Shown: positions 12,351 through 21,882, numbered from the stretch's first letter. The stretch: DNA of 64,000 bases from Paenibacillus xylanivorans (GCF_001280595.1 NZ_LITU01000023.1:1-64000); one strand, 5' to 3'. Notes: generated from the letters alone by a model not told the origin. Made by a program: numbers and translations.

Positions 12351-12523
12351 CCTGATCCCTCCATCAAAAAGAACGTATGTATACTATGCTATTTTTAAAT
12401 GAATCGACACTTATCATATAGTAAAAAGGTAAATTACACCATATGTTATCAGGATAAATCCAGTGCCTATTCCTCCAAATCGAAATGGATGTGTGAATAT
12501 GTATGATTCGGATAAATGAACGC

Positions 12524-12555
12524 AAAAAGTGCCTCCCTGTTCATAGGAAGGCACT
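12524..12555 (-). terminator. terminator after VOC gene
   Basis: On the minus strand AGTGCCTTCCT pairs with AGGGAGGCACT, followed by TTTTG. It lies 12 bases after the stop codon. Confidence 0.8.
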
Positions 12556-12567
12556 GACAAACGTATT

Positions 12568-12990
12568 CTATTCTTGCGTAGGAAAGCTACTTAGATCCAT
12601 ATAGGAAACTTCCCACAGATGATCATCCGGGTCCTGAAAACTCCACCCATACATAAACCCATGATCTTGGGGATCATTATACGGCTTGCCTCCGGCATCC
12701 AGGGCAGCTTGTACAATCAGATCGACCTGTTCACGACTCTCCACCGACAAGGCTACGATGACTTCCGCCGTCTCCGCCGCATTGGATATTTTTTTCGAAA
12801 TAAAAGATTGAAAACGATCCTCCACCAGCAGCATCGCATAGATGTTGTCTCCAATGATCATGCAAGTCGCAGACTCGTCTGTAAAATTTACATTGAACTC
12901 AAACCCTACTTTGGTAAAAAAATCAACGGACCTCTTCAAATCCTTAACGGGCAAATTAACAAAAATCTGCTTAGCGCGAACAGCCACCAT
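12568..12990 (-). CDS. VOC (glyoxalase/bleomycin-resistance fold) protein
   Basis: A 140-residue cytosolic protein of the vicinal oxygen chelate superfamily. It shows the paired beta-alpha-beta-beta-beta pattern, beginning IFVNLPVKDLKRSVDFFTKVGF and ending DPDDHLWEVSYMDLS, which carries a candidate metal-binding Glu. Length and layout fit the PhnB/glyoxalase-like subgroup often annotated as extradiol dioxygenase or lactoylglutathione lyase. GAGGTG lies upstream of the ATG. It stands alone, and its substrate cannot be told. Confidence 0.82.
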   Translation of the reverse strand: MVAVRAKQIFVNLPVKDLKRSVDFFTKVGFEFNVNFTDESATCMIIGDNIYAMLLVEDRFQSFISKKISNAAETAEVIVALSVESREQVDLIVQAALDAGGKPYNDPQDHGFMYGWSFQDPDDHLWEVSYMDLSSFPTQE

Positions 12991-13244
12991 CGATCACCTC
13001 AATTTAATAGAATGGATTTCACCTCAAAATAACATCTCGCGTAAACGCTGTCAATTCTTTATAATAACGATATTCCAAACTGTGAGGTGAAACTGATGTT
13101 GCTTCCGAATCGTCGAAGTAATTAGTCGTCGGGCTGGATCAAAACGCGTACCAGCTATCATGGGATACGTCTGCCCTTTTGAGCCTGTTCGGCATCTATT
13201 CGTAACGATTCTGCATAACATCTGACTAGAATCAAGAACTCACA

Positions 13245-13694
13245 TTGGAGGAAACACGCTGCACCGAACCGTCTGATCTATTGCTTGATATTGGCACAGG
13301 TGGTGGAGAAGCTGCTCTTTCCGTTGCGCATGCCGCACTGTTATTGGTTGGAATCGACCTTTCCCATGGCATGATTGAAACTGCCAGGCGTAATCTGGTG
13401 AATACAGGTTCAGATTCAAATGTACGTTTTATGCATATGAATGCAGAGAAACTGACATTTCAAGATCAATTCTTTAATGTGGTATCCTCCAGACACTCCG
13501 ACTTCTGCGCTACAGAAGTATTCAGAGTATTGGGAGATGGGGGTATATTCCTTACCCAGCAAGTCAGTGAAAATGATAAATGTAACGTCTCAGCGGCCTT
13601 TGGCCGTGGGCAAACCTCAGATGTTCAACCGGGCACATTAATGGAACGATACAAACGTGACTCGGCACGTTTTATGCTGACTGCCCGGAAATAA
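13245..13694 (+). pseudogene. remnant of a SAM-dependent methyltransferase
   Basis: The 149-codon reading frame contains a class I methyltransferase core: motif I (LLLDIGTGGGEA), the acidic residue after beta 2 (VGIDLSHGMIETARRN), and motif II/III (FFNVVSSRHSDFCATEV, VLGDGGIFLTQQV). The N-terminal helices are missing: no start with a ribosome binding site exists, and upstream frames are broken by stops. After ERYKR the sequence loses similarity and stops, so the C-terminal third is gone as well. A decayed gene is the simplest reading; a truncated functional protein is less likely. Confidence 0.65.
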
Positions 13695-13717
13695 ATCTAT
13701 AACCTAAAGGCAAAAAT

Positions 13718-13764
13718 AAGAGCCCATCAACCATTTTGGTAACATGAATGGAGGATGGGCTCTT
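13718..13764 (-). terminator. terminator after penicillin-binding protein
   Basis: AAGAGCCCATC (13718-13728) pairs with GATGGGCTCTT (13754-13764). The T-rich tail (TTATTTTTG) lies on the minus-strand side, so it serves the leftward gene. Confidence 0.75.
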
Positions 13765-13800
13765 CAAATACTATTTTAGATCATCGTATAGCGTATCAAA

Positions 13801-15933
13801 TTACTGCGTGACTCCCTTTTTCTCCAGGAAAGGCTTTAATTTATCCAAAACATGATGACTGCCACCTCGTCCGTTCACTTGTTCAATGACCGCGGCTATA
13901 AGGAAAGATGGTGATTCCGTATCAAACACCACGACAAAACCGTTCTCCTGCCCTTTTTCTCCCTTCTTTGCCTTCAGCTCGGCAGTCCCTGTCTTGGCCG
14001 CCAGTCCTTCAGGAAGTGAGTTCAAGGAATGGGCCGTTCCTCCCGATCGAGTCACAACCTGCCCCAAGGCATCCTTCACCGTATTTGCGACTTCAGGCGT
14101 AATCACAACTTCCGGTTGGGCGGTTTCCTTTTCCTCTATCAGTACAGGCTTCACCATTTTCCCTTCATTAATAAAGGGGGTGAAGGACGACGCCAGATGG
14201 ATCGGCGACATCAACATTTCTCCCTGTCCATAGGATGTGTCAGCGAGCAGCACCTCGGATGACAGATCAAGATGAGCCTCGTTCGCATACTGACTTGGTT
14301 TCAAATACAGTTCATCTAGTCCAAAGTTATCTCCAAAACCGAACTTCTGGATACCATCTATAAACTTGGCACTGCCCATCTCAACAGCTTCCTTCGCAAA
14401 ATAAATATTGTCCGAGTAGACCAGCGCATCAACCATGTTCACCGGGGATACACTTTTCACACGCTTCACATAGTAACCGCCCCAGCTCTCATCCTTGCGC
14501 CATTGCAAACCAGAGATATCATGCGATTTGTCCGCTGTGGTAACCTTCTCCATCAGACCTGCCGCTGCCGTAATGGCTTTGAAGGTTGAACCTGGTGCAT
14601 AGCGATTCGTAAACCTATTGATAAAAGGAAGCTTCTCATCTGCTGAATATGCATCCCACTCTGCCTGAGTCAGTCCCGTAACCATCTTGTTCGGATTATA
14701 GGAAGGCGCACTAACCAGTGCCAGCAGATTACCATCCGTTGGATTCATCATCACCATCGCTCCGGCGTCACCACCACTCGAGAGTGTCTTATACAACTTA
14801 CGTTGTTGCTCGGAGCTGATTGAAAGTTGAATATTCTGTCCATCCACTGCATCCTTGCGGATAAGCTCTGAGCGAGTGTTTCCAGATTCATCGGTGATCT
14901 CGATCAGGCCACCTCGTTCGCCGCGAAGCTGTTTCTCCAGTGATTGCTCCAGTCCAGCTTTTCCAATCCAATCTTCCGCACGATAGTAGCCTTCCGTATC
15001 TTTCTCCAGATCTTCTTTGGTGGCCTTACGAACGTAGCCGATCAGATGAGCAGCAGCCTCGCCAAGCGGATAATATCGTATTTCTTTGGATTGAACTTGC
15101 ACACCAGCCAGTGCTACAGGGACCCTGGAGTCCTCTGTTGAAGCAATCGGAACAAAATATTCCGGCTTCACCCATTTCTGTGCAAGTGCGGTGTTAATCA
15201 TATCTGCTGTTACTTTGTAATGCTCCGCAATTCGGACGATCATCTTCTCCGGATTTTCTCCCAGCTTGTCAGGTATGATGCCCCATTCATATATATTTCC
15301 CTTTGTTGCTAGGGGTAGCCCTTCACGATCAACAATGTCTCCACGTTCCGGGAAAAGCGTCCTCACCCGAACTTTGCTCCCCTTGACCATGTCGGTCAGA
15401 ATCATGGATGGCTTCCAGTTAATCCGCCAGACTTTCCCTCCGTCCTCAAGCTCTTCACGCACCAGTTTCAGTGTATGTGCCTCATTCAACTCCCCAAGGA
15501 AGGTCGTTAATTGCAGACTGTAGTCCACTTCATAGACATCCGGGTTTTGATTTTTATTTCCACTATTAGTCCCATTCTTGTTCCCTTTATCACCGTTATC
15601 CTTGCCTTGCTGTGAGTTGCTGTCTGTTGTCACTTCGGTTACTTTCGGTTTCCACTCTGCCTTAATTGAGGAAACCTCCATGCCTGAATAAATCGCGTTG
15701 TATTTTTCTACAAATTGCTCACGGTTCATACCAGACTCATTCAATGAAGCAGGCGTCATCAAGGTGTACAGTTGATCGAATTCTTTCTTTTGCAAATGCT
15801 CTATGTATTGATCAACGGTTGCCTCGGGTTTCACTTCCTCTGTTTTGCTATTCTGCATGTATAAGTACATTCCGATTCCACCAGCAAATAAGATGGGAAG
15901 CAGTCCATAAATAATTTTACGTTTCGATTTCAT
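13801..15933 (-). CDS. class B penicillin-binding protein (PBP3/PBP2a-like transpeptidase)
   Basis: A membrane-anchored D,D-transpeptidase that cross-links peptidoglycan; 710 residues. A single membrane anchor (about 7-22) is followed by an NTF2-like MecA_N-type domain (about 35-175) containing a low-complexity Asn/Lys/Gly insert, a PBP dimerisation region, and the transpeptidase domain with Ser449 (STFK), Ser507 (SDN) and Lys647 (KTGTA). This architecture is that of B. subtilis PbpC and staphylococcal PBP2a. The ATG at 15933 has GAGGTG eight bases upstream. Low beta-lactam affinity is possible in this class but cannot be read from sequence. It is monocistronic. Confidence 0.9.
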   Translation of the reverse strand: MKSKRKIIYGLLPILFAGGIGMYLYMQNSKTEEVKPEATVDQYIEHLQKKEFDQLYTLMTPASLNESGMNREQFVEKYNAIYSGMEVSSIKAEWKPKVTEVTTDSNSQQGKDNGDKGNKNGTNSGNKNQNPDVYEVDYSLQLTTFLGELNEAHTLKLVREELEDGGKVWRINWKPSMILTDMVKGSKVRVRTLFPERGDIVDREGLPLATKGNIYEWGIIPDKLGENPEKMIVRIAEHYKVTADMINTALAQKWVKPEYFVPIASTEDSRVPVALAGVQVQSKEIRYYPLGEAAAHLIGYVRKATKEDLEKDTEGYYRAEDWIGKAGLEQSLEKQLRGERGGLIEITDESGNTRSELIRKDAVDGQNIQLSISSEQQRKLYKTLSSGGDAGAMVMMNPTDGNLLALVSAPSYNPNKMVTGLTQAEWDAYSADEKLPFINRFTNRYAPGSTFKAITAAAGLMEKVTTADKSHDISGLQWRKDESWGGYYVKRVKSVSPVNMVDALVYSDNIYFAKEAVEMGSAKFIDGIQKFGFGDNFGLDELYLKPSQYANEAHLDLSSEVLLADTSYGQGEMLMSPIHLASSFTPFINEGKMVKPVLIEEKETAQPEVVITPEVANTVKDALGQVVTRSGGTAHSLNSLPEGLAAKTGTAELKAKKGEKGQENGFVVVFDTESPSFLIAAVIEQVNGRGGSHHVLDKLKPFLEKKGVTQ

Positions 15934-16080
15934 GATCATATCACCTCTAATATACACTATAGATTTCCAGCCCCAATTAAACAATGGAACAAATCTGACG
16001 AATTTATCATTAAAAATAGCCGAAAGCTCACATAATATGTTTAAATAAGGAGAGTGAAATTACAGTAAAGGAGCCCGATG

Positions 16081-16485
16081 ATGGAAATCAGCTATTTTTT
16101 ACTCCCCAAAGCCGAAGTGGCCTATATCAAGTCTTCCGCTTCCATGAAAGATGCGATCGAGCAGCTTGAATTGCAGCATTATACCGCCATTCCCGTGATT
16201 GACCAGGATGGAAAATATGTTGCCACCCTGTCCGAAGGCGATTTGTTATGGAAAATGCGGAGCACCCCCGGACTGACATTTGAGACGATGGATCAAGTCC
16301 AGGTGCACGAGATCGACAACCGTGTATATAATGAATGTGTCTTTATTAAGGCCGAGATGGAGGATATGCTGACGCTGGCAGCAGACCAAAACTTTGTGCC
16401 TGTGGTGGATGTGGACCGTGTCTTCCTCGGTATTATCCGTCGCAAGGATATTATTGAGTATTATACGCGTAACATCTCTGACTAA
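16081..16485 (+). CDS. two-CBS-domain protein
   Basis: A 134-residue cytosolic protein made of two CBS motifs (about 1-62 and 68-130), which together form a Bateman module that binds adenine nucleotides. Typical strands are visible in YTAIPVIDQDGKYVATLSEGD and NFVPVVDVDRVFLGIIRRKD. There is no attached catalytic domain. It resembles stand-alone CBS proteins of the B. subtilis YkuL/DarB type; DarB binds c-di-AMP, but that identity is only a possibility here. AGGAG lies upstream of two adjacent ATGs, and the second (16081) has better spacing. Confidence 0.82.
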   Translation: MEISYFLLPKAEVAYIKSSASMKDAIEQLELQHYTAIPVIDQDGKYVATLSEGDLLWKMRSTPGLTFETMDQVQVHEIDNRVYNECVFIKAEMEDMLTLAADQNFVPVVDVDRVFLGIIRRKDIIEYYTRNISD

Positions 16486-16540
16486 GTTTGAATTGAATAT
16501 ATGCCTTTTGCAGATCACAATGGCAAAAGACTGAAACAGA

Positions 16541-16616
16541 AATGACGAGTCCTTGGGGCAATATCATTAAGTGTAACTTAACTTAATGGCGTTGATCCTT
16601 GGGCTCGTCATTTTTG
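16541..16616 (+). terminator. long hairpin terminator after CBS gene
   Basis: AATGACGAG (16541-16549) pairs with CTCGTCATT (16604-16612), and an inner CATTAAGT/ACTTAATG stem extends the structure. A T run follows. Confidence 0.85.
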
Positions 16617-16876
16617 TGTTTTCAGATCACATTGAAGCTCCGTTTTCATCTTTGCGAAAATAATAAATAAACATATTGCGCAAATTTCGACAAATAACTA
16701 CAATAATTATTGTGATACGACAAAATTACCCATCGAAAAATTGAACCGTTGGCTCTATATTTATCGAGGTCCTATCTCTTTTTTCAGAATTTGTTCAGAA
16801 TCGTTTAGTACAATGATCACATTCTTTTTATTCCGATAGGCGGCACTACTCAGAAAAATCAGGAAGAGGTATTCTC
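16617..16876 (+). promoter_or_regulatory. upstream region of the exopolysaccharide operon
   Basis: About 260 AT-rich bases with no gene. They hold a perfect 14-base palindrome, ACAATAATTATTGT (16700-16713), flanked on both sides by CGACAAA (16688-16694 and 16718-16724), which could be a regulator binding site. I see no confident promoter boxes and no recognisable c-di-GMP riboswitch. Confidence 0.5.
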
Positions 16877-19156
16877 TTGAACTACTTAAGTACACGCAAC
16901 AAGATACTTGTCACGGCTACTGTGATTATGTCTTGTATTTACGTCATTTGGCGTACATTCTTCACCATTCCATTTGGACATGGCCCTCTCGCCGTGACCG
17001 CAGGTCTTGCCCTCCTCATTGTCGAACTCATTGGCATGTTCGAACTGGCGGTCCATTTTTATAATATGACCCGGCTGGAATATCCCAAACTTCCCGTTGT
17101 TGACGAAGCCTTATATCCGGATGTCGATGTATTTATCGCAACTTATAATGAACCCACTTCGCTTCTGTTCAAAACGATTAATGGCTGTCTGAACATGGAT
17201 TATCCTGATCGCTCCAAAGTACATATCCATCTGTGTGATGACTCTAACCGTCCCGAGATGCGGGAACTGGCTGCGCACCTGGGCATTAACTACCTTACGC
17301 GAACGGAGCATGTACACGCCAAGGCGGGTAACCTGAACAATGCCATGAAGCATACGTCCTCCCCGCTAATCGTCACCTTTGATGCCGACATGATTCCGAA
17401 GCATGATTTTCTGACGTCGTGCGTTCCCTATTTTCTGACCGGAGAAAAAATTGGTTTCGTGCAGACACCACAAAGTTTCTATAATCCCGATCAGTTCCAG
17501 TACAATCTGTACTCCGAGAACCGGATACCGAATGAACAGGATTATTTCTATCGGGACGTGCAAGTGGGACGCAACAAGTCCAACTCCGTCATCTATGGGG
17601 GAACCAATACTGTACTCTCCAGACAGGCACTCGAAGACGTCGGTGGTTTCTACACCGGCTCCATTACAGAGGATTTTGCTACCGGTATTGAAATGCAGAG
17701 CAAAGGGTATCGCTGCTTCGCCACCAACAAAGTACTGGCCTCTGGGCTTGCTCCCGGTGATCTGAAAAGTCTGATCAAACAGCGTCAGCGCTGGGCGCGC
17801 GGTTGTATCCAAACAGGAAAAAAGATGAACCTTCTTTTCAAAAAAGGACTTACCTTTGCCCAAAAACTGAACTACATCTCTTCTATTACCTACTGGTACT
17901 CCGGGTTAAAACGATTGCTGTACATCATGTCACCTATATTGTTTGCCGTGTTCGGCGTTCTGGTAGTGAAATGTACCATTCTGGAGATTCTCGTGTTCTG
18001 GTTGCCGATGTATCTGTTGACTAACACCTGTCTGCGAATGCTATCTGGCAATATTCGGACCACCAAATGGACCAATGTATACGAGACCATTTTGTTCCCA
18101 TCCCTTCTGCCAGCCGTCATTCTGGAGACACTGGGCATCACGATGAACAAATTCGTCGTTACCCGCAAAGACGGTGCGCAAAATGATGATCGGAACTATC
18201 AGATTAAACAGATGATTCCTCATCTGATTCTGGCGGTGCTGTCCATAATCGGAATCGTGAATTGCATTCATTGGACATTCAGTCAGGGAACGATTGGTTT
18301 CCTCGTTGTCCTGTACTGGTTATTGATTAATTTCTACAACATCATGATGTCGATCTTCTTCCTGACTGGACGTAAAGTATTCCGCAACCACGAGCGCTCA
18401 ATGGCTGCCGTGGATTGCACGCTCACAACGGAAGGCGAGACCATCTCCTGCATTACTCATGATCTCTCGGAAGGCGGCATTTCCGTCATGCTGGATACAC
18501 CGAAGTACATTCCAAGTGATATCGAGATTGGCATCAAACTGGTGAATGATCGATATTCAAGCGAGTTTACAGGCAAGGTGGCGCATGTCGCTTCGATCGG
18601 AAATCGCTGGAAATATGCTTTTACCGTCAAGGAGATCACGGAAGAAGAGCAACGCCAACTGCTGCATATTATCTATGATCACGAGCCTACACTGCCTCAG
18701 AAGCTGGACAAAGATATCAGTACATTTGAAGACATTCGCCTGAATTTTGTACGCCGGGGTCAGAGTGATTTTATGTCTAACCGGAAGCTGGCAAGAATTG
18801 CGCTAAATCGCAAATTACAAACGCCGGATCATGGAACCGTGACATTGCTGGATTTCAACTATGAATTCGTTCTGGTGGAGATTGAAACTCATGATTTGGC
18901 CAATGAAATCCAACTTCCGCTTGGCGAAGATATCTCACTCGAATGCGTGTGGGTGCAATCCCTACGTGACAAACGAGGGGATCTTTACCGTGTGACCAAT
19001 ATTCGTGATATTGCTTGCAAGCATCAGATACCAACCTTGGAAGCTCTGCTGAAACAGTGGAGTAAGGAACGTATCCAGCAGAATAAAACAGGCCCTGCAT
19101 CCCAGGGCAAGAACAACATCTCTCCAGACGAACTGAACGAGATGGCTTATCTATAG
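16877..19156 (+). CDS. bcsA: cellulose-synthase-like glycosyltransferase with PilZ domain
   Basis: A processive family-2 glycosyltransferase that should polymerise UDP-sugar on the cytoplasmic side and thread the chain through its own membrane channel. Of its 759 residues, two membrane segments lie at about 10-60. The GT2 core follows with DVDVFIATYNE (82-92), DD (121-122), DAD (169-171), TED (264-266) and QRQRW (302-306), and then further membrane segments. The BcsA gating-loop motif FVVTRK (426-431) is present. A PilZ domain (about 503-610) keeps both c-di-GMP motifs, RNHER (503-507) and DLSEGG (529-534). The start is TTG, with AGGAAGAGG upstream. It heads a four-gene operon. Cellulose as product is inferred from the motifs; a related beta-glucan is possible. 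Confidence 0.9.
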   Translation: MNYLSTRNKILVTATVIMSCIYVIWRTFFTIPFGHGPLAVTAGLALLIVELIGMFELAVHFYNMTRLEYPKLPVVDEALYPDVDVFIATYNEPTSLLFKTINGCLNMDYPDRSKVHIHLCDDSNRPEMRELAAHLGINYLTRTEHVHAKAGNLNNAMKHTSSPLIVTFDADMIPKHDFLTSCVPYFLTGEKIGFVQTPQSFYNPDQFQYNLYSENRIPNEQDYFYRDVQVGRNKSNSVIYGGTNTVLSRQALEDVGGFYTGSITEDFATGIEMQSKGYRCFATNKVLASGLAPGDLKSLIKQRQRWARGCIQTGKKMNLLFKKGLTFAQKLNYISSITYWYSGLKRLLYIMSPILFAVFGVLVVKCTILEILVFWLPMYLLTNTCLRMLSGNIRTTKWTNVYETILFPSLLPAVILETLGITMNKFVVTRKDGAQNDDRNYQIKQMIPHLILAVLSIIGIVNCIHWTFSQGTIGFLVVLYWLLINFYNIMMSIFFLTGRKVFRNHERSMAAVDCTLTTEGETISCITHDLSEGGISVMLDTPKYIPSDIEIGIKLVNDRYSSEFTGKVAHVASIGNRWKYAFTVKEITEEEQRQLLHIIYDHEPTLPQKLDKDISTFEDIRLNFVRRGQSDFMSNRKLARIALNRKLQTPDHGTVTLLDFNYEFVLVEIETHDLANEIQLPLGEDISLECVWVQSLRDKRGDLYRVTNIRDIACKHQIPTLEALLKQWSKERIQQNKTGPASQGKNNISPDELNEMAYL

Positions 19157-19174
19157 AGCGGAGGCAAGTGAAAA

Positions 19175-20326
19175 ATGATCAAGAAGTGGAAACAACTGAC
19201 GCTTGTCGCCAGTCTTGTTGTGTTATGGAACGTGTATCCCATTCAGGCTGTTCAGGCAGAGCAGCTCAAGGTGAGCGGGACTACACTCCATGAATGGAAC
19301 AACGGAGCCAAGGTAGACGCAAGTGTTGATAACAAAGGCAGTATTCAGATTAAGACCTCCACACAGGGACTCAAAAAAGGATACTATTCGGCCTACGTCT
19401 ATGAGCTGCAGAATCGAGACTGGTCAGGCTATGGGGCCTTGACCCTCTCCATCCGCAATGAATCGGACCGAAAGCTGCCTCTTAATATCGTACTGACCCG
19501 ATCGGATAAACTCTCCCTTACTGTATCTGATGATCGAAACGTCATTGTAGTCGAGAAATCAACCGGGCAGGCTGAACTGGTTCACCCGGTATCGGGCCTG
19601 ATTGAGTTGGAACCGGGATTTGTCGGACAGATCCGTATCCCCTTTTCCAGCCTAATGGTCCAGAACAAAGCAAACACGGCAGGTCAAGTGAACTTGAGCA
19701 AAGTCATTGGCTGGGGCATTACAACTACAACTCCCGAAAACGCCAAGCTGAGCTTCCGCATCGGCAATATCAAGCCTATATCCAGGAAACAAGCGATGGT
19801 GGAAAACGATCTGACCACCTTGCAATTGACTGGTGACGAGCGTGTAGTGAAGCCTGTAGCTGGGGAATCCGTTGTCCAATACAATGTTCAATCCTCCTCA
19901 GAAGAAACGCCCGATGTAAAATACCAGCTCGACAGCCCCGTGCAGGGAGTATCCATTACACCGGATGGACTGCTGACGCTGCATACCGATGTCGAAGCGG
20001 AGCGAGCGACCATACGTGCGATTGTAAATGGCAAATGGAATCTGACAACCACCGTTATGCTGGATCGCTCCTCGGCTATGAATGTTCAGGAAAACGACGG
20101 GACGCCGCGTTCTATTCCTGACCCATCTGAAGTTACCAAGGTGCTCAGCCCTGCGGACCCACTGATGAAAACCTCGGTGGGATGGTTTATTCGCATCTTG
20201 TTAACAGCTGCCGGAATCCATGGACTCATACTCTACTGGGTGTGGAGAAGACAACGTACTAGACCTGGTACCAAAAAACGACGCTCCCGGGAAGATCGAC
20301 GGGCTAGGCGTCCCTTCAGTATGTAA
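19175..20326 (+). CDS. secreted, C-terminally membrane-anchored synthase partner, unknown family
   Basis: A 383-residue protein with a signal peptide (about 1-28, ending QAVQAEQ), a beta-rich module (about 30-215) that looks like a carbohydrate-binding jelly roll (YYSAYVYELQNRDWSGYGAL), an Ig-like segment (about 225-300), and one membrane helix near the C terminus (about 335-355) followed by a very basic cytoplasmic tail (RRQRTRPGTKKRRSREDRRA). It starts 18 bases after bcsA, with GGAGG upstream. Extracellular carbohydrate-binding modules plus a C-terminal anchor is also the plan of BcsB, so it may play the BcsB role in a cell without an outer membrane. No sequence kinship to BcsB is claimed. 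Confidence 0.7.
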   Translation: MIKKWKQLTLVASLVVLWNVYPIQAVQAEQLKVSGTTLHEWNNGAKVDASVDNKGSIQIKTSTQGLKKGYYSAYVYELQNRDWSGYGALTLSIRNESDRKLPLNIVLTRSDKLSLTVSDDRNVIVVEKSTGQAELVHPVSGLIELEPGFVGQIRIPFSSLMVQNKANTAGQVNLSKVIGWGITTTTPENAKLSFRIGNIKPISRKQAMVENDLTTLQLTGDERVVKPVAGESVVQYNVQSSSEETPDVKYQLDSPVQGVSITPDGLLTLHTDVEAERATIRAIVNGKWNLTTTVMLDRSSAMNVQENDGTPRSIPDPSEVTKVLSPADPLMKTSVGWFIRILLTAAGIHGLILYWVWRRQRTRPGTKKRRSREDRRARRPFSM

Positions 20327-20335
20327 ACAACTCTT

Positions 20336-20376
20336 GCAGACCAACTTGCATCCTGAGATGCGGGGGTCTGCTTTAT
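20336..20376 (+). terminator. intra-operon hairpin, possible attenuator
   Basis: GCAGACC (20336-20342) pairs with GGTCTGC (20365-20371), with inner pairing GCATC/GATGC, followed by TTTATTT. It lies between the second and third genes of the operon and could lower or process the downstream message. Confidence 0.6.
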
Positions 20377-20440
20377 TTGAGCGTGTTGAATTCAGTAGTT
20401 ACAATATGCTCCCTTATATGATCCTCAAGGAGGAAAGGCA

Positions 20441-21862
20441 GTGCTCTTTTCCAGTGTAATCTTTCTATTTTATTTCCTGCCGCTTGTGCTGGGACTGTAT
20501 TACATACTGAGATTCTCGGTTACGGCCAAAAACATGCTGCTGCTTGTTGCCAGTCTATTCTTCTATGCTTGGGGTGAACCATGGTTTGTCCTCATCATGC
20601 TGGCTTCCATCTGTTTCAACTATATCTTCGCCCTGCTCGTGGACAAGTTCAGAGAACGACGGAATGCCGCATATACCATCATTACATTGATGCTGATCGT
20701 CAATCTGGGTATGCTGTTCGTCTTTAAATACATGGCTTTTGCACTGCGTATTGTGAATGAAAATACCGGGTTTGGCTTAAATATTCCGAATATTGCGTTA
20801 CCACTGGGTATCTCGTTCTTCACCTTCCACGGAATTTCATACGTGATCGACGTGTATCGTGGACATGGTGCGGTGCAGAAAAATCTCTTTTATGTCGCGC
20901 TATATATCTCCTTCTTCCCTCAGCTCGTTGCCGGACCGATTCTGCGCTATAACATAATTGCGGATCAGATCGTCAACCGAAAGGAGAGTTGGGACAAGTT
21001 CGCACTGGGCTGCTGCCGCTTCATTGTGGGTCTGGGTAAAAAGGTGCTGTTATCCAACAGCATGGCGATTGTCGCGGATCACATTTTTAGCATGGGTGGC
21101 ACCTCGGATATTCCGGCAAGTCTGGCATGGCTTGGAGCCATCGCTTATACGTTGCAGATCTATTTTGATTTCTCAGGATACTCCGATATGGCGATTGGTC
21201 TGGCCCTCATGTTCGGTTTCAAATTTGAAGAGAACTTCAGATATCCGTATATCTCCCGATCCATCACTGAATTCTGGCGCCGCTGGCATATCTCGCTGGG
21301 CACCTGGTTCAAGGAATATGTCTATTTCCCGCTCGGGGGATCACGTGTCACCAACAAGGATAAAATGATTTGCAATCTGCTCATCATCTGGGGATTGACT
21401 GGCGTGTGGCATGGTGCGGAGTGGACATTTGTAGTCTGGGGATTAATTAATTTCGCATTCATTGCGCTGGAGAAAATCTCTAACTTTGATAAAGGTACAC
21501 GCTTCAACCCGCTGCGGCATCTCTATGCCATGTTTATTGTGGTCATCGGGTGGGTTATCTTCCGTTCACCGGATCTGCTGCAAGCTGGTAACTATCTGGG
21601 CAACATGTTTGGACTGTACGGCAATGGATTCTGGAGCGATACGACATGGATGTTCCTGAAGGAGTACGCACTCTTCTTCATCCTCGGTATTCTGTTCTGC
21701 ATGCCTATTGCCACGCGAATGAACAAACTGATGGTCGACGGCGCACGTTTCAGCAAGCCACTGGAACTGGTGTATCCAATCACTATCATCGTTTTATTCC
21801 TGGTCTGTGTATCGTATCTGGTCAAAAGTACATACAATCCGTTTATTTATTTCAATTTCTAA
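20441..21862 (+). CDS. MBOAT-family O-acyltransferase (AlgI/DltB-like)
   Basis: A polytopic membrane enzyme of 473 residues that moves acyl groups, usually acetyl from acetyl-CoA, across the membrane for polymer O-acetylation. Family signs are the LPLGISFFTFHGISYVIDVY segment, the FWRRWHISLGTWFKEYVYFP block and the catalytic His324 in TGVWHGAEWTF. It starts at a GTG with AAGGAGG ten bases upstream. It lies between the synthase pair and an AlgX/AlgJ-like gene, as in acetylated alginate or acetylated cellulose operons. The acyl group and acceptor are inferred from context. DltB (D-alanylation) is less likely because no dltA or dltC is present. Confidence 0.9.
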   Translation: MLFSSVIFLFYFLPLVLGLYYILRFSVTAKNMLLLVASLFFYAWGEPWFVLIMLASICFNYIFALLVDKFRERRNAAYTIITLMLIVNLGMLFVFKYMAFALRIVNENTGFGLNIPNIALPLGISFFTFHGISYVIDVYRGHGAVQKNLFYVALYISFFPQLVAGPILRYNIIADQIVNRKESWDKFALGCCRFIVGLGKKVLLSNSMAIVADHIFSMGGTSDIPASLAWLGAIAYTLQIYFDFSGYSDMAIGLALMFGFKFEENFRYPYISRSITEFWRRWHISLGTWFKEYVYFPLGGSRVTNKDKMICNLLIIWGLTGVWHGAEWTFVVWGLINFAFIALEKISNFDKGTRFNPLRHLYAMFIVVIGWVIFRSPDLLQAGNYLGNMFGLYGNGFWSDTTWMFLKEYALFFILGILFCMPIATRMNKLMVDGARFSKPLELVYPITIIVLFLVCVSYLVKSTYNPFIYFNF

Positions 21863-21882
21863 TTCTGAGAGAAGGCACAAGC

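Noticed and set aside
16617-16876. c-di-GMP (GEMM) riboswitch before the cellulose-like synthase
   Set aside because: I looked for the conserved GEMM core and its paired stems and saw neither; c-di-GMP input is sufficiently explained by the PilZ domain.
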